NCBI RefSeq assembly: GCF_029961185.1
Contig: NZ_JASBQQ010000001.1
Span: 724,552-788,551, forward strand
Reading direction: 5' to 3'
From: Albidovulum aestuarii
GTDB lineage: Bacteria; Pseudomonadota; Alphaproteobacteria; Rhodobacterales; Rhodobacteraceae
Length of the DNA stretch: 64,000 nucleotides
Below, piece by piece: positions 44,652 to 52,828 of this stretch. Within the stretch, counting starts at the first letter, position 1. The number at the start of each line of letters is the position of its first letter. The notes below the pieces were generated by a model, which did not search any database, had not been told where the DNA came from, and was given only the letters and a program-made list of their open reading frames with translations. Both the position numbers and the translations under genes were made by a program.

Positions 44652-45853
44652 TGCACCAAATCACCAATATCCGCTGCATACTCCTGTCCTCGCCCTACGC
44701 CGATGCCGACGATCCCGAGATCAAGGAATGCTTTCCCAACGGCCCGAAGCGCACCATCGGCATGGTCGAGGTGACGCTCGACAACGGCGTGACCGGACTT
44801 GGCGAAGGCTACCTCGCCGTCTTCGCGCCCAAGGTCTTCCAGTCCATCGTCGAGCTTTGCGCGCCGCAGGTCATGGGCAAGGACGGGTTCGACATCGCCG
44901 CGCGGGTCCGGGATCTGCGGTCGCTCTGCGATTACTGGTCATTGCAGGGGGCTGCCCGCCACGTCATCGCCGCCTTTGAGATCGCGCTCTGGGATGCTAA
45001 GGGCAAGTCCCTTGGCAAGCCCGTCTACGATCTTCTCAGCGACGGGCCGAAGGCCGACGCAATCCGTATCTATGGTTCAGGCGGCTGCTGCGACCACAAG
45101 GAACAGTTCCTGCGCGAACTGGACCTGCTGGAGAGCCTCGGCATCACCATCTTCAAGATTCGCTCGGTCAAGCATGACATCCTGCGCACCGCCTGGGTGC
45201 TGGAGGAAGCCGGGCGGCGCGGGATCGAGGTCGGCGTCGACATGTGCCAGAACCTCGCCGATCCGCCGCAGGCTGTGGACGATGTGGTGGGCTTCGTCGA
45301 GGCCGTTCATGCGAAGACCGATTTCCGCATGGTTTTCGTCGAGGAGGCGATCGGTCCCGATGCGCCCGAAGGGTTCAAGGAACTGCGTGCCCGCATTGAC
45401 GTGCCGGTTTGCGGCGGCGAGATCATCACCACGCCGAAGGAGATGATCGAGCGGCTGAACAACGACGTCTATGACTTCGTCCAGCCCGACGCCTCGGTCA
45501 TGGGCGGGATTACGGCGGTGATGGACGTCTTCGCGGCGGCCAAGGCAAAGGGCACCGATGTGGTCGTCCATGCCTGGGGTGGCGCGGCGGCGATCATGGC
45601 CTCCTACCACGCCGCCTTCGCGGCGGGCGGCAAGCTCGTCGAGTTCCCCATGCTCGACTTCCCGCTTGGGCGCGAGATGATGGGCGACCAGGCGCGGATC
45701 GTAGACGGTGAACTCCTGCGCCCCACAGCGCCCGGACTCGGCCTGACACTCACGGCAGACATGGAAGCGCGCTATCCGTTCGACGAAACCGCCGTCTATT
45801 CCTGCGCGTTGCTGGACTATGGTCCTCCCCCTGACAGCTATTGGTCAGACTAA
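44651..45853 (+). CDS. Enolase-superfamily enzyme (mandelate racemase group)
   Basis: A 400-residue enzyme. The second-strand base motif is Lys169-Ile-Arg171, the metal ligands are Asp197, Glu231 and Glu257, and a His307/Asp280 dyad stands on the other side, the mandelate-racemase subgroup pattern. Members are sugar-acid dehydratases or racemases. As last gene of the operon it likely makes the substrate for the DapA-like lyase, either by dehydration or by epimerisation. The exact substrate cannot be read. Confidence 0.87.
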   Translation: MHQITNIRCILLSSPYADADDPEIKECFPNGPKRTIGMVEVTLDNGVTGLGEGYLAVFAPKVFQSIVELCAPQVMGKDGFDIAARVRDLRSLCDYWSLQGAARHVIAAFEIALWDAKGKSLGKPVYDLLSDGPKADAIRIYGSGGCCDHKEQFLRELDLLESLGITIFKIRSVKHDILRTAWVLEEAGRRGIEVGVDMCQNLADPPQAVDDVVGFVEAVHAKTDFRMVFVEEAIGPDAPEGFKELRARIDVPVCGGEIITTPKEMIERLNNDVYDFVQPDASVMGGITAVMDVFAAAKAKGTDVVVHAWGGAAAIMASYHAAFAAGGKLVEFPMLDFPLGREMMGDQARIVDGELLRPTAPGLGLTLTADMEARYPFDETAVYSCALLDYGPPPDSYWSD

Positions 45854-45874
45854 CGACAAGCGGAATAGCGTTGT

Positions 45875-45933
45875 GGAAGTCCGCCCAAAGACGACCTTGG
45901 CGACCGGGTTCGATGCTGTGGCGCAGCTTCCCC
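45875..45933 (-). repeat. Intergenic repeat, diverged copy C
   Basis: Read on the minus strand it begins GGAAGCTGCGC, as does copy B, keeps GCAT at the same spacing, and ends with CTTTGGGC. The centre has diverged and needs a 2-base gap. It lies just after the catabolic operon. Confidence 0.45.
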
Positions 45934-46099
45934 GGAGTTGCCGTTGGTAGGGAGTGCAGAAGTCTCGCCAAAGCCGGAGCTTATAGCCGAAACTGCAGTC
46001 GCCTGATGTTTCCGTTTCGCGTTGATGCCCTCTGCCGAAACCCTCCGATAGGTTTAGGTGGTAGTCCAAGTTTAGTGAGGCATCGACGAGACCGATTTA

Positions 46100-46453
46100 G
46101 TCGATGTCGCGGTCGCGCCAGAAACCGCAGGGTCACGACAAGTGCCACTAAAAAGCTGCCAAGTATGTTTTCCGTGTCGAGCATCCGCTCCAGCGAGTTT
46201 GCAATGTAGTCGCGCCAGCGTTTGCTGACGTCCATTGCGGCGGCGTCGGCCCGGGACAGGTCGAGTTGAAAAACAAGGGGTACATACGTGGATTCCGGGC
46301 TGAAAGTCGCACGGTAAGCCCATCAGACACTACTGCAGACACAACAGGATCGAGATCACGTTCCGCGGCTGACCGACTGGCGCAGGATCGCGATCCGCTA
46401 CAATAGGTGCGCGAATGCCTTCCTCTCCTGCGCCTACTCTCTTCAATCGTCAT
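46100..46453 (-). pseudogene. Possible frameshifted gene remnant
   Basis: One minus-strand frame reads ERDLDPVVSAVVSDGLTVR and, near 46310, the neighbouring frame continues as FSPESTYVPLVFQLDLS through VSKRWRDYIANSLERMLDTE. Joined, the stretch looks protein-like, ahead of a hydrophobic ILGSFLVALVV. I cannot name a family. It may be chance; confidence is low. Confidence 0.25.
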
Positions 46454-46675
46454 GTTCTGGCTATGAAGCGAGGAGGCTTCGTTACTCTAGCAAATTCGAT
46501 TGAACGTTTCCCGAAGCTCTACTGCGGATCACTTCGCTTGGTGGATCACGAAATTTAGGCGTCAACCATCGAAGGCTTACTCCGTTTCCTTCATTCACTT
46601 CTATTTTTTGGCAATTCATAAATCTCCTCGCAGTCCCGGCTGAGGTTGCGAAGGTTTGCTTGGCTTCCAGAAGTG

Positions 46676-46701
46676 AAGCCCGGACGGTATCGCCCGGGCT
46701 T
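46676..46701. terminator. Hairpin after the exported hypothetical gene
   Basis: AAGCCCGG (46676-46683) pairs with CCGGGCTT (46694-46701). It lies 28 bp beyond the stop of the minus-strand gene. T-rich sequence follows only on the plus strand, so termination may be mainly from the other side. Confidence 0.55.
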
Positions 46702-46729
46702 TGTTAGAGTACAGTAACCGACGGCTAAT

Positions 46730-47221
46730 TTACTTGAGCTTTTGCACGACGTGGTCCGCGAATGCAGCGATCATCCCGTCGTAGTACTCCTCACTGTCGG
46801 TGGTGATTGCGGTAAGGTCAGTTCCCGGCAGGAAGAACGGGCCGGCCTGTTCAAAGGTAACGGTCAGCTTGTAGGCGTCGAACTTCGTGTTGTCGCTGTC
46901 ATGAGTCACAGCGACGTCTCCAACGAGACGGGAATCTGCCACGCCCATCGCAGACTGGAAACTGTTTGCGAGCTCGACCTCATCGATATCGATCAGGACT
47001 TTCGCGCCTTCCTCGCCCGTCATACCTACGAGGTTCGCAACAATTGCATTTTCGAGGTCGTCGGCAAGATTTGTCCAGCGTTCCGCGGCCTCGGCATTTT
47101 GAAGCGCATCCATGTCGGCCGTGACTTCGACATCGCGCACGATGGTTTCGGCCGCGACCGGCATTGCGGTGGCAGCAAGGACGAGGGCAGTGATGATGCC
47201 TCGGGTCGGGGTCGTGAACAT
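46730..47221 (-). CDS. Exported protein of unknown function, EcfG-controlled
   Basis: A 163-residue protein with a signal peptide ending MPVAAE (cleavage near residue 25). The mature part is acidic with a helix-rich start (NAEAAERWTNLADDLENAIVANL) and a beta-rich end. I do not recognise a family, though it resembles small exported Rhodobacteraceae proteins. ATG 47221 is 7 bp after AGGAG. A perfect EcfG promoter lies about 50 bp upstream, so it is a predicted general stress gene. Confidence 0.8.
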   Translation of the reverse strand: MFTTPTRGIITALVLAATAMPVAAETIVRDVEVTADMDALQNAEAAERWTNLADDLENAIVANLVGMTGEEGAKVLIDIDEVELANSFQSAMGVADSRLVGDVAVTHDSDNTKFDAYKLTVTFEQAGPFFLPGTDLTAITTDSEEYYDGMIAAFADHVVQKLK

Positions 47222-47273
47222 TTTGTTGCTCCTAGACTGTTTCTCGGCGGCGTCAGTGAGCCGTCGTGTGGTC

Positions 47274-47298
47274 AACGCCACTGGATCACGATGGTTCC
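47274..47298 (-). promoter_or_regulatory. EcfG promoter for exported hypothetical gene
   Basis: Minus strand GGAAC (47298-47294), 16 bp, CGTT (47277-47274). It exactly matches the EcfG consensus and lies 53 bp before the ATG. Confidence 0.85.
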
Positions 47299-47307
47299 GC
47301 AGTGACG

Positions 47308-48447
47308 CTACGTCTCTTCGTTACGCAGCGGATCGTAGCGACCACGGATATTGGAAGAACCGAGGAAACTGCCCAGGACCGACAGCCCGGGCAGATGATC
47401 GCAGGTCACCTTGAGGCAGACGAGGAAGGGAACAGCAGTCAGCGCACCGGCAAAACCCCAGATCCATGCCCAGAAAACTACCGTCGAAAAAACTGAAACG
47501 GCATTCAATTCAAGCCGCCGGCCGAGAATGACCGGCGTCACGAATTGCCCTTCGACCGATGTTGCAAGAAAGTAGAACAGCGGCGCGAGAAGGGCGTGGC
47601 CCAGCGATTCAAAACTCGCGAGCGCGACGGCTCCGCACAGCGCGATACCCGCCGCCGAGCCGATATAGGGGAGAAAATTCAATAGAAAGGCTAGTGTCCC
47701 CCAGACCGGCGCCTGCGGCATACCGATAAGCCAGAGCCCGGTGCCGACGGTCAGCCCCAGTCCTGCATTGATGAGTGTGATCGACAGCAGATAATTCGAA
47801 ATGCTTTGCTCGATCCCGTAAGCAATCTTCAATGCCCGCTTTTTGTCACCAAAGCGGGGGAATGCCTCCACCAGTTTCACATAGAACATGTCGCCTGAGG
47901 CCAGCAGGAAGAGTGCGAGGATCAGCGCGACAACAGAGGTTGTCGCGAAGGACGCTATATCCAATACGGTCGAAGTCACGATACCGGGCTGTTCTATGGC
48001 GACCTTGACGACATCCGGATCTGATGCCGTTTCCGCGATTTCCTCAACCTGTTGGGACGCATCCTTGACCGAACGGATTGATTCAGTAACCGAACTGAGG
48101 CGGGATTCGAGTTCAGAGCGGATTCTCGGCGCATCCTCGATCCATTCCGAAACCGGCCCGCTAAGCATCAGCGCGCCGCTGGCAACCGCAAGTGCCACAG
48201 CGCTGATCAGAACGAGTGCGGTCGCAACGGGCGGGATACGATACTTGGCCAATGCCCGCGTCACCGGGCTCAGCGTCAGTGCCAGGAGAATGGCAAGCAA
48301 AAACGGCAGTACCATCTGTTTTGCAAAGTAAAGCGCCATACCGGCGCTGATGAAAGCGACTACGGCCACGTATCGCCTAATAGCCGCAATATTCTTGCCA
48401 ATCGCTTCTCGCTGCGCGTCTTTTTCGGCTTCGGACTGTCGGCTCAT
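47308..48447 (-). CDS. AI-2E family transporter (TqsA/PerM-like), copy 1
   Basis: A 379-residue inner-membrane protein of the AI-2E/UPF0118 family: hydrophobic segments at about 25-65 and 70-100, a central soluble helical domain (about 105-165), then further segments with ITLINAGLGL and VEGQFVTPVILGRRLELN, both family signatures. Members export autoinducer-2 or act as Na+/H+ antiporters. A perfect EcfG promoter lies 36 bp upstream. A second family member is at 54342-55397. Confidence 0.9.
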   Translation of the reverse strand: MSRQSEAEKDAQREAIGKNIAAIRRYVAVVAFISAGMALYFAKQMVLPFLLAILLALTLSPVTRALAKYRIPPVATALVLISAVALAVASGALMLSGPVSEWIEDAPRIRSELESRLSSVTESIRSVKDASQQVEEIAETASDPDVVKVAIEQPGIVTSTVLDIASFATTSVVALILALFLLASGDMFYVKLVEAFPRFGDKKRALKIAYGIEQSISNYLLSITLINAGLGLTVGTGLWLIGMPQAPVWGTLAFLLNFLPYIGSAAGIALCGAVALASFESLGHALLAPLFYFLATSVEGQFVTPVILGRRLELNAVSVFSTVVFWAWIWGFAGALTAVPFLVCLKVTCDHLPGLSVLGSFLGSSNIRGRYDPLRNEET

Positions 48448-48482
48448 CCCAATTCCCCCAAGCGCTGAGCGCCATGCGCCAT

Positions 48483-48507
48483 AACGCGCGACGCACCATT
48501 TGGTTCC
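48483..48507 (-). promoter_or_regulatory. EcfG promoter for AI-2E copy 1
   Basis: Minus strand GGAAC (48507-48503), 16 bp, CGTT (48486-48483); the ATG is at 48447. The divergent DUF2254 gene has its own promoter 20 bp away. Confidence 0.85.
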
Positions 48508-48525
48508 GTCGCATCACTGCGACCG

Positions 48526-48550
48526 GGAACCGGAACGGATGAGAGGCGTT
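48526..48550 (+). promoter_or_regulatory. EcfG promoter for DUF2254 gene
   Basis: GGAAC (48526-48530), 16 bp, CGTT (48547-48550), 30 bp before the ATG at 48580. Confidence 0.85.
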
Positions 48551-48579
48551 GATACAAAAATGGGGGACGAACTGAGGCC

Positions 48580-49806
48580 ATGACTTGGCGGACACCTTTC
48601 ACGGCGCTCCTGACAGTGCCGGCATCGATTGCCATCTTGATCGGCCTGAGCGGCGCGGGACTTGTTGTATTCGAGCGCGTGGTCGGCACACCGGGCTGGT
48701 TGCTGCCGCTGCCGCCCGCAGAGGCGCGGACAATTCTCTCTGCGGTGGCCACCGCGGCTATGACGGCCCTGTCGTTGGCGTATTCCCTGACACTCGTCGT
48801 CTTCACGCTTGCGGCGTCAAGCATTGGCCCCCGATTACTGAAACGCTTTACCACTGAACGCGCAAATCAGATCACCGCCGGCCTGCTTGGTGGAACGTTT
48901 CTTTATGCGCTGATCGTTCTCGGAACATCAGGCAAGGAGCCCGCCCGGATCGCCACCTTCGTTGCAGGTCTTCTTGCCGCTGCGTCGGTCGTGCAGTTGA
49001 TCTGGTTTGTCCGAACGGTGGCGCAGTCGGTGTCAATAGACGATGAACTGGCACAGATCGCGCAGCGGCTTAAGGACCGGCTGGCACGCCTCAAACACCA
49101 CAGCGGCGGCGATGACGATCTGCCAGGCGACAACGAATTCTCGCCTGTGGTTGCGGTCGACAACACCGGCTATCTGGCACGCCTCGACCGGTCCGCGTTG
49201 CTTTCGACCGCCATAAAGGATGACCTCATACTAAAAGCGGAACGGAGCGAGGGTGACTATTTGCTACCCGATACCGATGTTCTGAGTGCGAATCGCCCAC
49301 TCAGTGATGAGTCGTACGTCGCGTTGTGCAAGGCGGTGCGTCAGGAGCCCGCGCGGTCAGATACAGGTACCGTACATTTCTCGATCAATCTGATGGTCGA
49401 GATTGCACTTCGGGCGCTTTCGCCCGGTGTGAACGACACGTTCACAGCGCTGGCGGTGTCCGACATGCTGTCTGGCGCCTTGGCCGAAATTGCCAGTTCG
49501 GAACCGCGGCCAGAGGTATTGCGTGACCCGGAGGGGCGGACGCGCGTGATCCTTCCGGGCGCCACCTTTCCCATGCTTCTGAACACGGCCTACCATCCCT
49601 TACGGCGTGCGGCAGCCGGTAACGTCTTGATGGCCGAAGGTCTGGCACGCGCCCTCTGCCGGCTACATGCAGTTGCGGCACTAAACGGCAGGCGGGCCAT
49701 TGAGGCGCATGCCCGCCTACTTCTGCAGCAAATGGAACGCGCAGGACACATGCCTGCCGATCTTGACGCCGTGCGCGCCGTTCTGCCGGATACCGCGCTG
49801 AAGTGA
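48580..49806 (+). CDS. DUF2254 membrane protein
   Basis: A 408-residue protein matching DUF2254 in layout: four N-terminal membrane segments (about 10-145), then a large cytoplasmic domain containing VHFSINLMVEIALRALSPGVNDTFTA, the family's most conserved block. Function is unknown in general. ATG 48580 is preceded by CTGAGG. Predicted member of the general stress regulon. Confidence 0.88.
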   Translation: MTWRTPFTALLTVPASIAILIGLSGAGLVVFERVVGTPGWLLPLPPAEARTILSAVATAAMTALSLAYSLTLVVFTLAASSIGPRLLKRFTTERANQITAGLLGGTFLYALIVLGTSGKEPARIATFVAGLLAAASVVQLIWFVRTVAQSVSIDDELAQIAQRLKDRLARLKHHSGGDDDLPGDNEFSPVVAVDNTGYLARLDRSALLSTAIKDDLILKAERSEGDYLLPDTDVLSANRPLSDESYVALCKAVRQEPARSDTGTVHFSINLMVEIALRALSPGVNDTFTALAVSDMLSGALAEIASSEPRPEVLRDPEGRTRVILPGATFPMLLNTAYHPLRRAAAGNVLMAEGLARALCRLHAVAALNGRRAIEAHARLLLQQMERAGHMPADLDAVRAVLPDTALK

Positions 49807-49813
49807 TTTTTTG

Positions 49814-49838
49814 GGAACCGCAGCCTGCCTTGGACGTT
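49814..49838 (+). promoter_or_regulatory. EcfG promoter for PRC-barrel gene
   Basis: GGAAC (49814-49818), 16 bp, CGTT (49835-49838), 56 bp before the ATG at 49894. It begins 8 bp after the DUF2254 stop. Confidence 0.85.
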
Positions 49839-49893
49839 GGCACTTCAAGCGCTGAGGCGCTGGTTAACAATATCGAAATTGGAGAGTATCCCC

Positions 49894-50772
49894 ATGAAAA
49901 AATTCATGATTTCTGCCGCTTTTGCGGCACTCGCGACGACGTCTGCAGTGGCTCAGGACGTGATGTTCCGGGCCGAAGGAGATCCGATGGAAATCGCCGC
50001 CTCCGACTTCATCGGCAAACGGGTCTATGCAAGCGAAGCCGCCGTCGAGGGTGACGCGTTCGATGGCTTGCAGGACGGATGGGAAGACATTGGCGAGATC
50101 AACGATGTGATCCTCTCGCGCGGCGGTTCCGTTGATGCCGTGCTCGTCGACATCGGTGGATTCCTCGGCATCGGCGAACGCCAGGTTGCCGTTGACATGG
50201 GCGCCATACGTTTCGTGTCAGACAGTTCGACCGCCGATGACGAGGCCGACTATTTCCTTGTCATGACTGCGGACCGGACGATGTTCGAGGAAGCGCCCGA
50301 GTACCACTGGGGCCACGCCTCGATGGAGAAGGTCGAAAACGCTGCGGCGGCGACGGCTGAGGCCGTTGACAATGCAGCCGAAGCGACTGCCGAAGCTGTC
50401 GATGACGCCGCTGATGCCACGGCTGAGGCAGCGGGCGAAGCCGCTGACGCCGTCACCCGTGAACCGATCATGCGTGACGGCTACGATCCAGCAGCCGAAG
50501 CAGACCTGACCACCGAAATGCTGACCGGTGCGAAGGCATACGACGCGAATGATGAGTGGATCGGCGAGGTGTCGCGACTAATCATCAACGAAAACGGCAA
50601 GATCACGCACAGCATCATCGATGTGGGTGGTTTCCTGGGTATCGGCGAGAAACCGGTGGAACTGGCGATGGGCGATGTCGATATCCTTCGCGAAAAGGGT
50701 GGCGATGACCTGCGCGTCTACATCTCGATGACCAGGGAAGAGCTGGAAGCTCTGCCGACTTACGACAAGTGA
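49894..50772 (+). CDS. Exported protein with two PRC-barrel domains
   Basis: A 292-residue protein with a signal peptide ending SAVAQ (cleavage near residue 21). Two PRC-barrel domains (about 35-125 and 205-290) each carry the near-identical DVGGFLGIGE/DIGGFLGIGE motif. Between them lies a linker of about 45 residues built on repeats of the type NAAEATAEAVD. PRC-barrels often bind other proteins or RNA; exported ones occur in stress-induced envelope genes of alphaproteobacteria. ATG 49894 follows TTGGAGAG. Confidence 0.9.
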   Translation: MKKFMISAAFAALATTSAVAQDVMFRAEGDPMEIAASDFIGKRVYASEAAVEGDAFDGLQDGWEDIGEINDVILSRGGSVDAVLVDIGGFLGIGERQVAVDMGAIRFVSDSSTADDEADYFLVMTADRTMFEEAPEYHWGHASMEKVENAAAATAEAVDNAAEATAEAVDDAADATAEAAGEAADAVTREPIMRDGYDPAAEADLTTEMLTGAKAYDANDEWIGEVSRLIINENGKITHSIIDVGGFLGIGEKPVELAMGDVDILREKGGDDLRVYISMTREELEALPTYDK

Positions 50773-50835
50773 TCCGACTTCAGCTCGGTAACGAGTAGCA
50801 TTCGGCATAACATGCCGAAATCTGGTTGAGTAACA

Positions 50836-50861
50836 ACGGCCCGCCCTTAGTGGCGGGCCGT
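50836..50861 (+). terminator. Terminator after the PRC-barrel gene
   Basis: ACGGCCCGCC pairs perfectly with GGCGGGCCGT around CTTAGT; CGTCCTTCT follows. Confidence 0.8.
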
Positions 50862-51151
50862 CGTCCTTCTGACGTAAAGAGCCGGAAATCCGCGCGATGC
50901 GATGGAGGGGTTTCGGCAGCCCGATCCCAGCGCTTCTCTTCCATGATTTTGGCGGCGAAGCACCGCATCGTGGCCCTAACGCCTCTTCCCCATCCAACGG
51001 CCTCGACCAAACCGGCTTCGGAACGTCCGCGGTCGTCCTTCAGGGTGGAAAACGATAGAGGCCGATACTCTTCACATACCCACTTCGATATGGCGCTGCT
51101 CTCTGAAACCGACCTTGTGGCGAACTTCAGAAGTATGAAGGCATAAAGAAA

Positions 51152-51179
51152 AACCGGAGCAGGTTACCCTGCTCCGGTT
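51152..51179 (-). terminator. Terminator after the DUF1328 gene
   Basis: AACCGGAGCAGG pairs perfectly with CCTGCTCCGGTT (12 bp, 4-base loop). On the minus strand it is followed by TTTCTTTATG, as expected for an intrinsic terminator. Confidence 0.88.
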
Positions 51180-51226
51180 CGCTTCTTAGCGCGGGAATAC
51201 CGCGCTGCGTTGTGTCTGAGCGTGTG

Positions 51227-51400
51227 TCAAACCGGGGGTTTGCCCTTCGCGGCGCGGGCAATCATCGCGACGACGAAGAGGATAAGGAAGATCACGAAGA
51301 GGATCTTGGCGATCCCAGCCGACGCACCGGCAATGCCACCGAATCCGAGGGCGGCTGCGATCAGAGCGATGACGAGAAAGGTAAGGGCCCAACCAAGCAT
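51227..51400 (-). CDS. DUF1328 small membrane protein
   Basis: A 57-residue protein of two hydrophobic helices, [20 protein letters not shown] followed by [14 protein letters not shown] and a short basic tail, the typical DUF1328/YtjA pattern. ATG 51400 follows AAAGGAG. It has a perfect EcfG promoter and its own terminator. Small hydrophobic proteins of this family are commonly stress-induced; the mechanism is unknown. Confidence 0.9.
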   Translation of the reverse strand: MLGWALTFLVIALIAAALGFGGIAGASAGIAKILFVIFLILFVVAMIARAAKGKPPV

Positions 51401-51445
51401 GTCTGTAACTCCTTTGTTGCACTTAAGGGGTGAGTATGCCGGAAG

Positions 51446-51471
51446 AACGCATAAGCGCTGCTCGAGGTTCC
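51446..51471 (-). promoter_or_regulatory. EcfG promoter for DUF1328 gene
   Basis: Minus strand GGAAC (51471-51467), 17 bp, CGTT (51449-51446); ATG at 51400. Confidence 0.85.
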
Positions 51472-51487
51472 CTCTGCACAAGAAAAG

Positions 51488-51512
51488 GGAACCAGACCGG
51501 CACTTGAGGGTT
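51488..51512 (+). promoter_or_regulatory. Variant EcfG promoter for PLDc_N gene
   Basis: GGAAC (51488-51492), 16 bp, GGTT (51509-51512) in place of CGTT; ATG at 51543 is 30 bp on, matching the spacing of the other island promoters. Confidence 0.55.
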
Positions 51513-51542
51513 ATTCCCCCGACAACGCGAAAGGAACTTGCC

Positions 51543-51746
51543 ATGGAAATGAACATGCTTTCTCTGTCGGGATTCGGCGGCCTTCTCATACTCGCGCTCG
51601 ATATCTGGGCGCTCGTCTCCATTTTCGGCTCGACTGCCCCGAATGGACGCAAGGTCCTTTGGGTGCTTCTCGTCTTCTTCCTTCCGATCATCGGCTTCGT
51701 GATTTGGCTGATCGCAGGTCCGCGGTCGTCTACCCGTCACGTTTGA
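51543..51746 (+). CDS. PLDc_N-domain small membrane protein
   Basis: A 67-residue protein of two hydrophobic helices with a short polar loop ([11 protein letters not shown]) and the ending [15 protein letters not shown], the phospholipase-D N-terminal-like (PLDc_N) signature. It has no catalytic HKD motif. ATG 51543 follows AAAGGAA. Divergent from the DUF1328 gene and probably stress-induced. Confidence 0.88.
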   Translation: MEMNMLSLSGFGGLLILALDIWALVSIFGSTAPNGRKVLWVLLVFFLPIIGFVIWLIAGPRSSTRHV

Positions 51747-51755
51747 TCAATACCG

Positions 51756-51780
51756 GGAACCGGGGCGCAACCTGCGCGTT
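51756..51780 (+). promoter_or_regulatory. EcfG promoter for the holin/DUF3618 cassette
   Basis: GGAAC (51756-51760), 16 bp, CGTT (51777-51780); the first ATG is at 51873, giving a leader of about 90 bases. Confidence 0.8.
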
Positions 51781-51872
51781 TTCGCATTGAGCGGAAACGA
51801 CACGCGACAGTGCCGACACTATCGGTGCGACGCAGGTATTTGACCTGTCACATCTCTTGAAAGAGGCGACAC

Positions 51873-52418
51873 ATGACACGCGAGATATTGAAACAGACCA
51901 TTAAATCCGCAGCAAAAACAACGCGTGAGGCTGGTACCGATGCGCTGAAAGCAGCAACGGAAGAAGCGACAAGCGTGGCATCTTCTGCCACGAAATCGCT
52001 GCGTGCCGAGGCGGAAGCCCGCGCGGAAGAAGGCAAGGCGCAGCTTTCGCAGCAGGGAATGAAACTCAACGACGTGCTGCGCAATCGCGCCGAGAATGCT
52101 GACTATGAAATTGAGCGGCGGGTGCTCAATGTCGTTGCCGGAAGCGTGGCGGAATTATCGGAGGATCTGCGTAGCCGCAGCATATCGTCGATCATAGATG
52201 AGACGGAACGCTTCGCGCGCACCCATCCCGGCGCTTTCGTGGCAGGGGCCGCAATCGCGGGCTTTGCACTCGCCCGCTTCGCGCGGGCCAGCGGTCGTGG
52301 ACATGCGCATCCGTCGCCAATGCCTGTGGAGACGTCAGAGGCATTGGCCTTCAGCATGGCACCGGGGACGCAAAGCATCGGTGACCAGAGCGGCGGTCTT
52401 GAGAAAGAGACGCGGTAG
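51873..52418 (+). CDS. Helical protein of unknown function, first gene of envelope cassette
   Basis: A 181-residue protein. Residues 1-80 are polar, Ala/Glu/Lys-rich and strongly helical or coiled-coil. A short hydrophobic segment (about 122-137, GAFVAGAAIAGFALARFA) anchors it to the membrane, and the tail is flexible. I recognise no named domain. The next two genes (holin-like and DUF3618) are often found with such a protein in stress-related operons. ATG 51873 follows GAAAGAGG. Confidence 0.75.
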   Translation: MTREILKQTIKSAAKTTREAGTDALKAATEEATSVASSATKSLRAEAEARAEEGKAQLSQQGMKLNDVLRNRAENADYEIERRVLNVVAGSVAELSEDLRSRSISSIIDETERFARTHPGAFVAGAAIAGFALARFARASGRGHAHPSPMPVETSEALAFSMAPGTQSIGDQSGGLEKETR

Positions 52419-52423
52419 ATATC

Positions 52424-52828
52424 ATGGATGCGAATGTCAGATCCACACGAGGCCTGCTATCGGACGCATTCCACGGGATCACGCAGCTCATGCGGGGTGA
52501 ACTGGCATTAGCGCGGGCAGAGGCCGAGGAAAATATCCGAAGCATCGCAACGGGTGCAAGCCTCGTCCTGTTGGCTGCTACGGTCTTTTTCGTCGGCCTG
52601 AATGTCTTGGCCGACGCTGCGGTTGCCGCATTGGCAAACCAAGGTTTCGCGACCGGCTGGGCTGCTCTGATCGTTGCCGCCAGCCTTATTGTAATCGCCG
52701 CTGTGTTGGCGGCCATCGGCCGCCATGCATTCTCATCAACCAAAATCATACCTCGCCGCACGGTAATGAACATCCGTCGCGATGCGGACACTTTTAAGGA
52801 GGCCATGAGCCATGACACATCACTCTGA
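52424..52828 (+). CDS. Phage-holin-like membrane protein (PF07332 type)
   Basis: A 134-residue protein with an N-terminal amphipathic region (LMRGELALARAEAEENIR) and two membrane segments (about 44-68 and 76-96), matching the Phage_holin_3_6 (Holin-X) family. Despite the name these chromosomal genes are not phage genes. It starts 6 bp after the previous stop and overlaps the DUF3618 start by 17 bp. Confidence 0.85.
   Translation: MDANVRSTRGLLSDAFHGITQLMRGELALARAEAEENIRSIATGASLVLLAATVFFVGLNVLADAAVAALANQGFATGWAALIVAASLIVIAAVLAAIGRHAFSSTKIIPRRTVMNIRRDADTFKEAMSHDTSL

Larger units (their letters stand above)
45854..46729. other. Large intergenic region with repeat copy C and possible gene remnant
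   Basis: About 876 bp without a confident gene. It contains repeat copy C on the minus strand (about 45875-45933), a possible frameshifted remnant (about 46100-46453), AT-rich sequence around 46490-46640, and a hairpin AAGCCCGG/CCGGGCTT (46676-46683 with 46694-46701) that probably ends the gene at 46730-47221. Confidence 0.5.
50773..51226. other. Intergenic region between PRC-barrel and DUF1328 genes
   Basis: About 450 bp between convergent genes with a terminator at each end (50836-50861 and 51152-51179). The sequence between has ORFs up to about 100 codons but none with a ribosome site or recognisable protein. No EcfG promoter seen. Confidence 0.45.

Noticed and set aside
50826-51146. Open frames on both strands between PRC-barrel and DUF1328 genes
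   Set aside because: They start inside or run across the terminators of the flanking genes and have no ribosome site.
52424-52828. Prophage, because of the holin-like gene
   Set aside because: Neighbours are stress and envelope genes with EcfG control; no capsid, tail, lysin or integrase genes occur here. The family is chromosomal.
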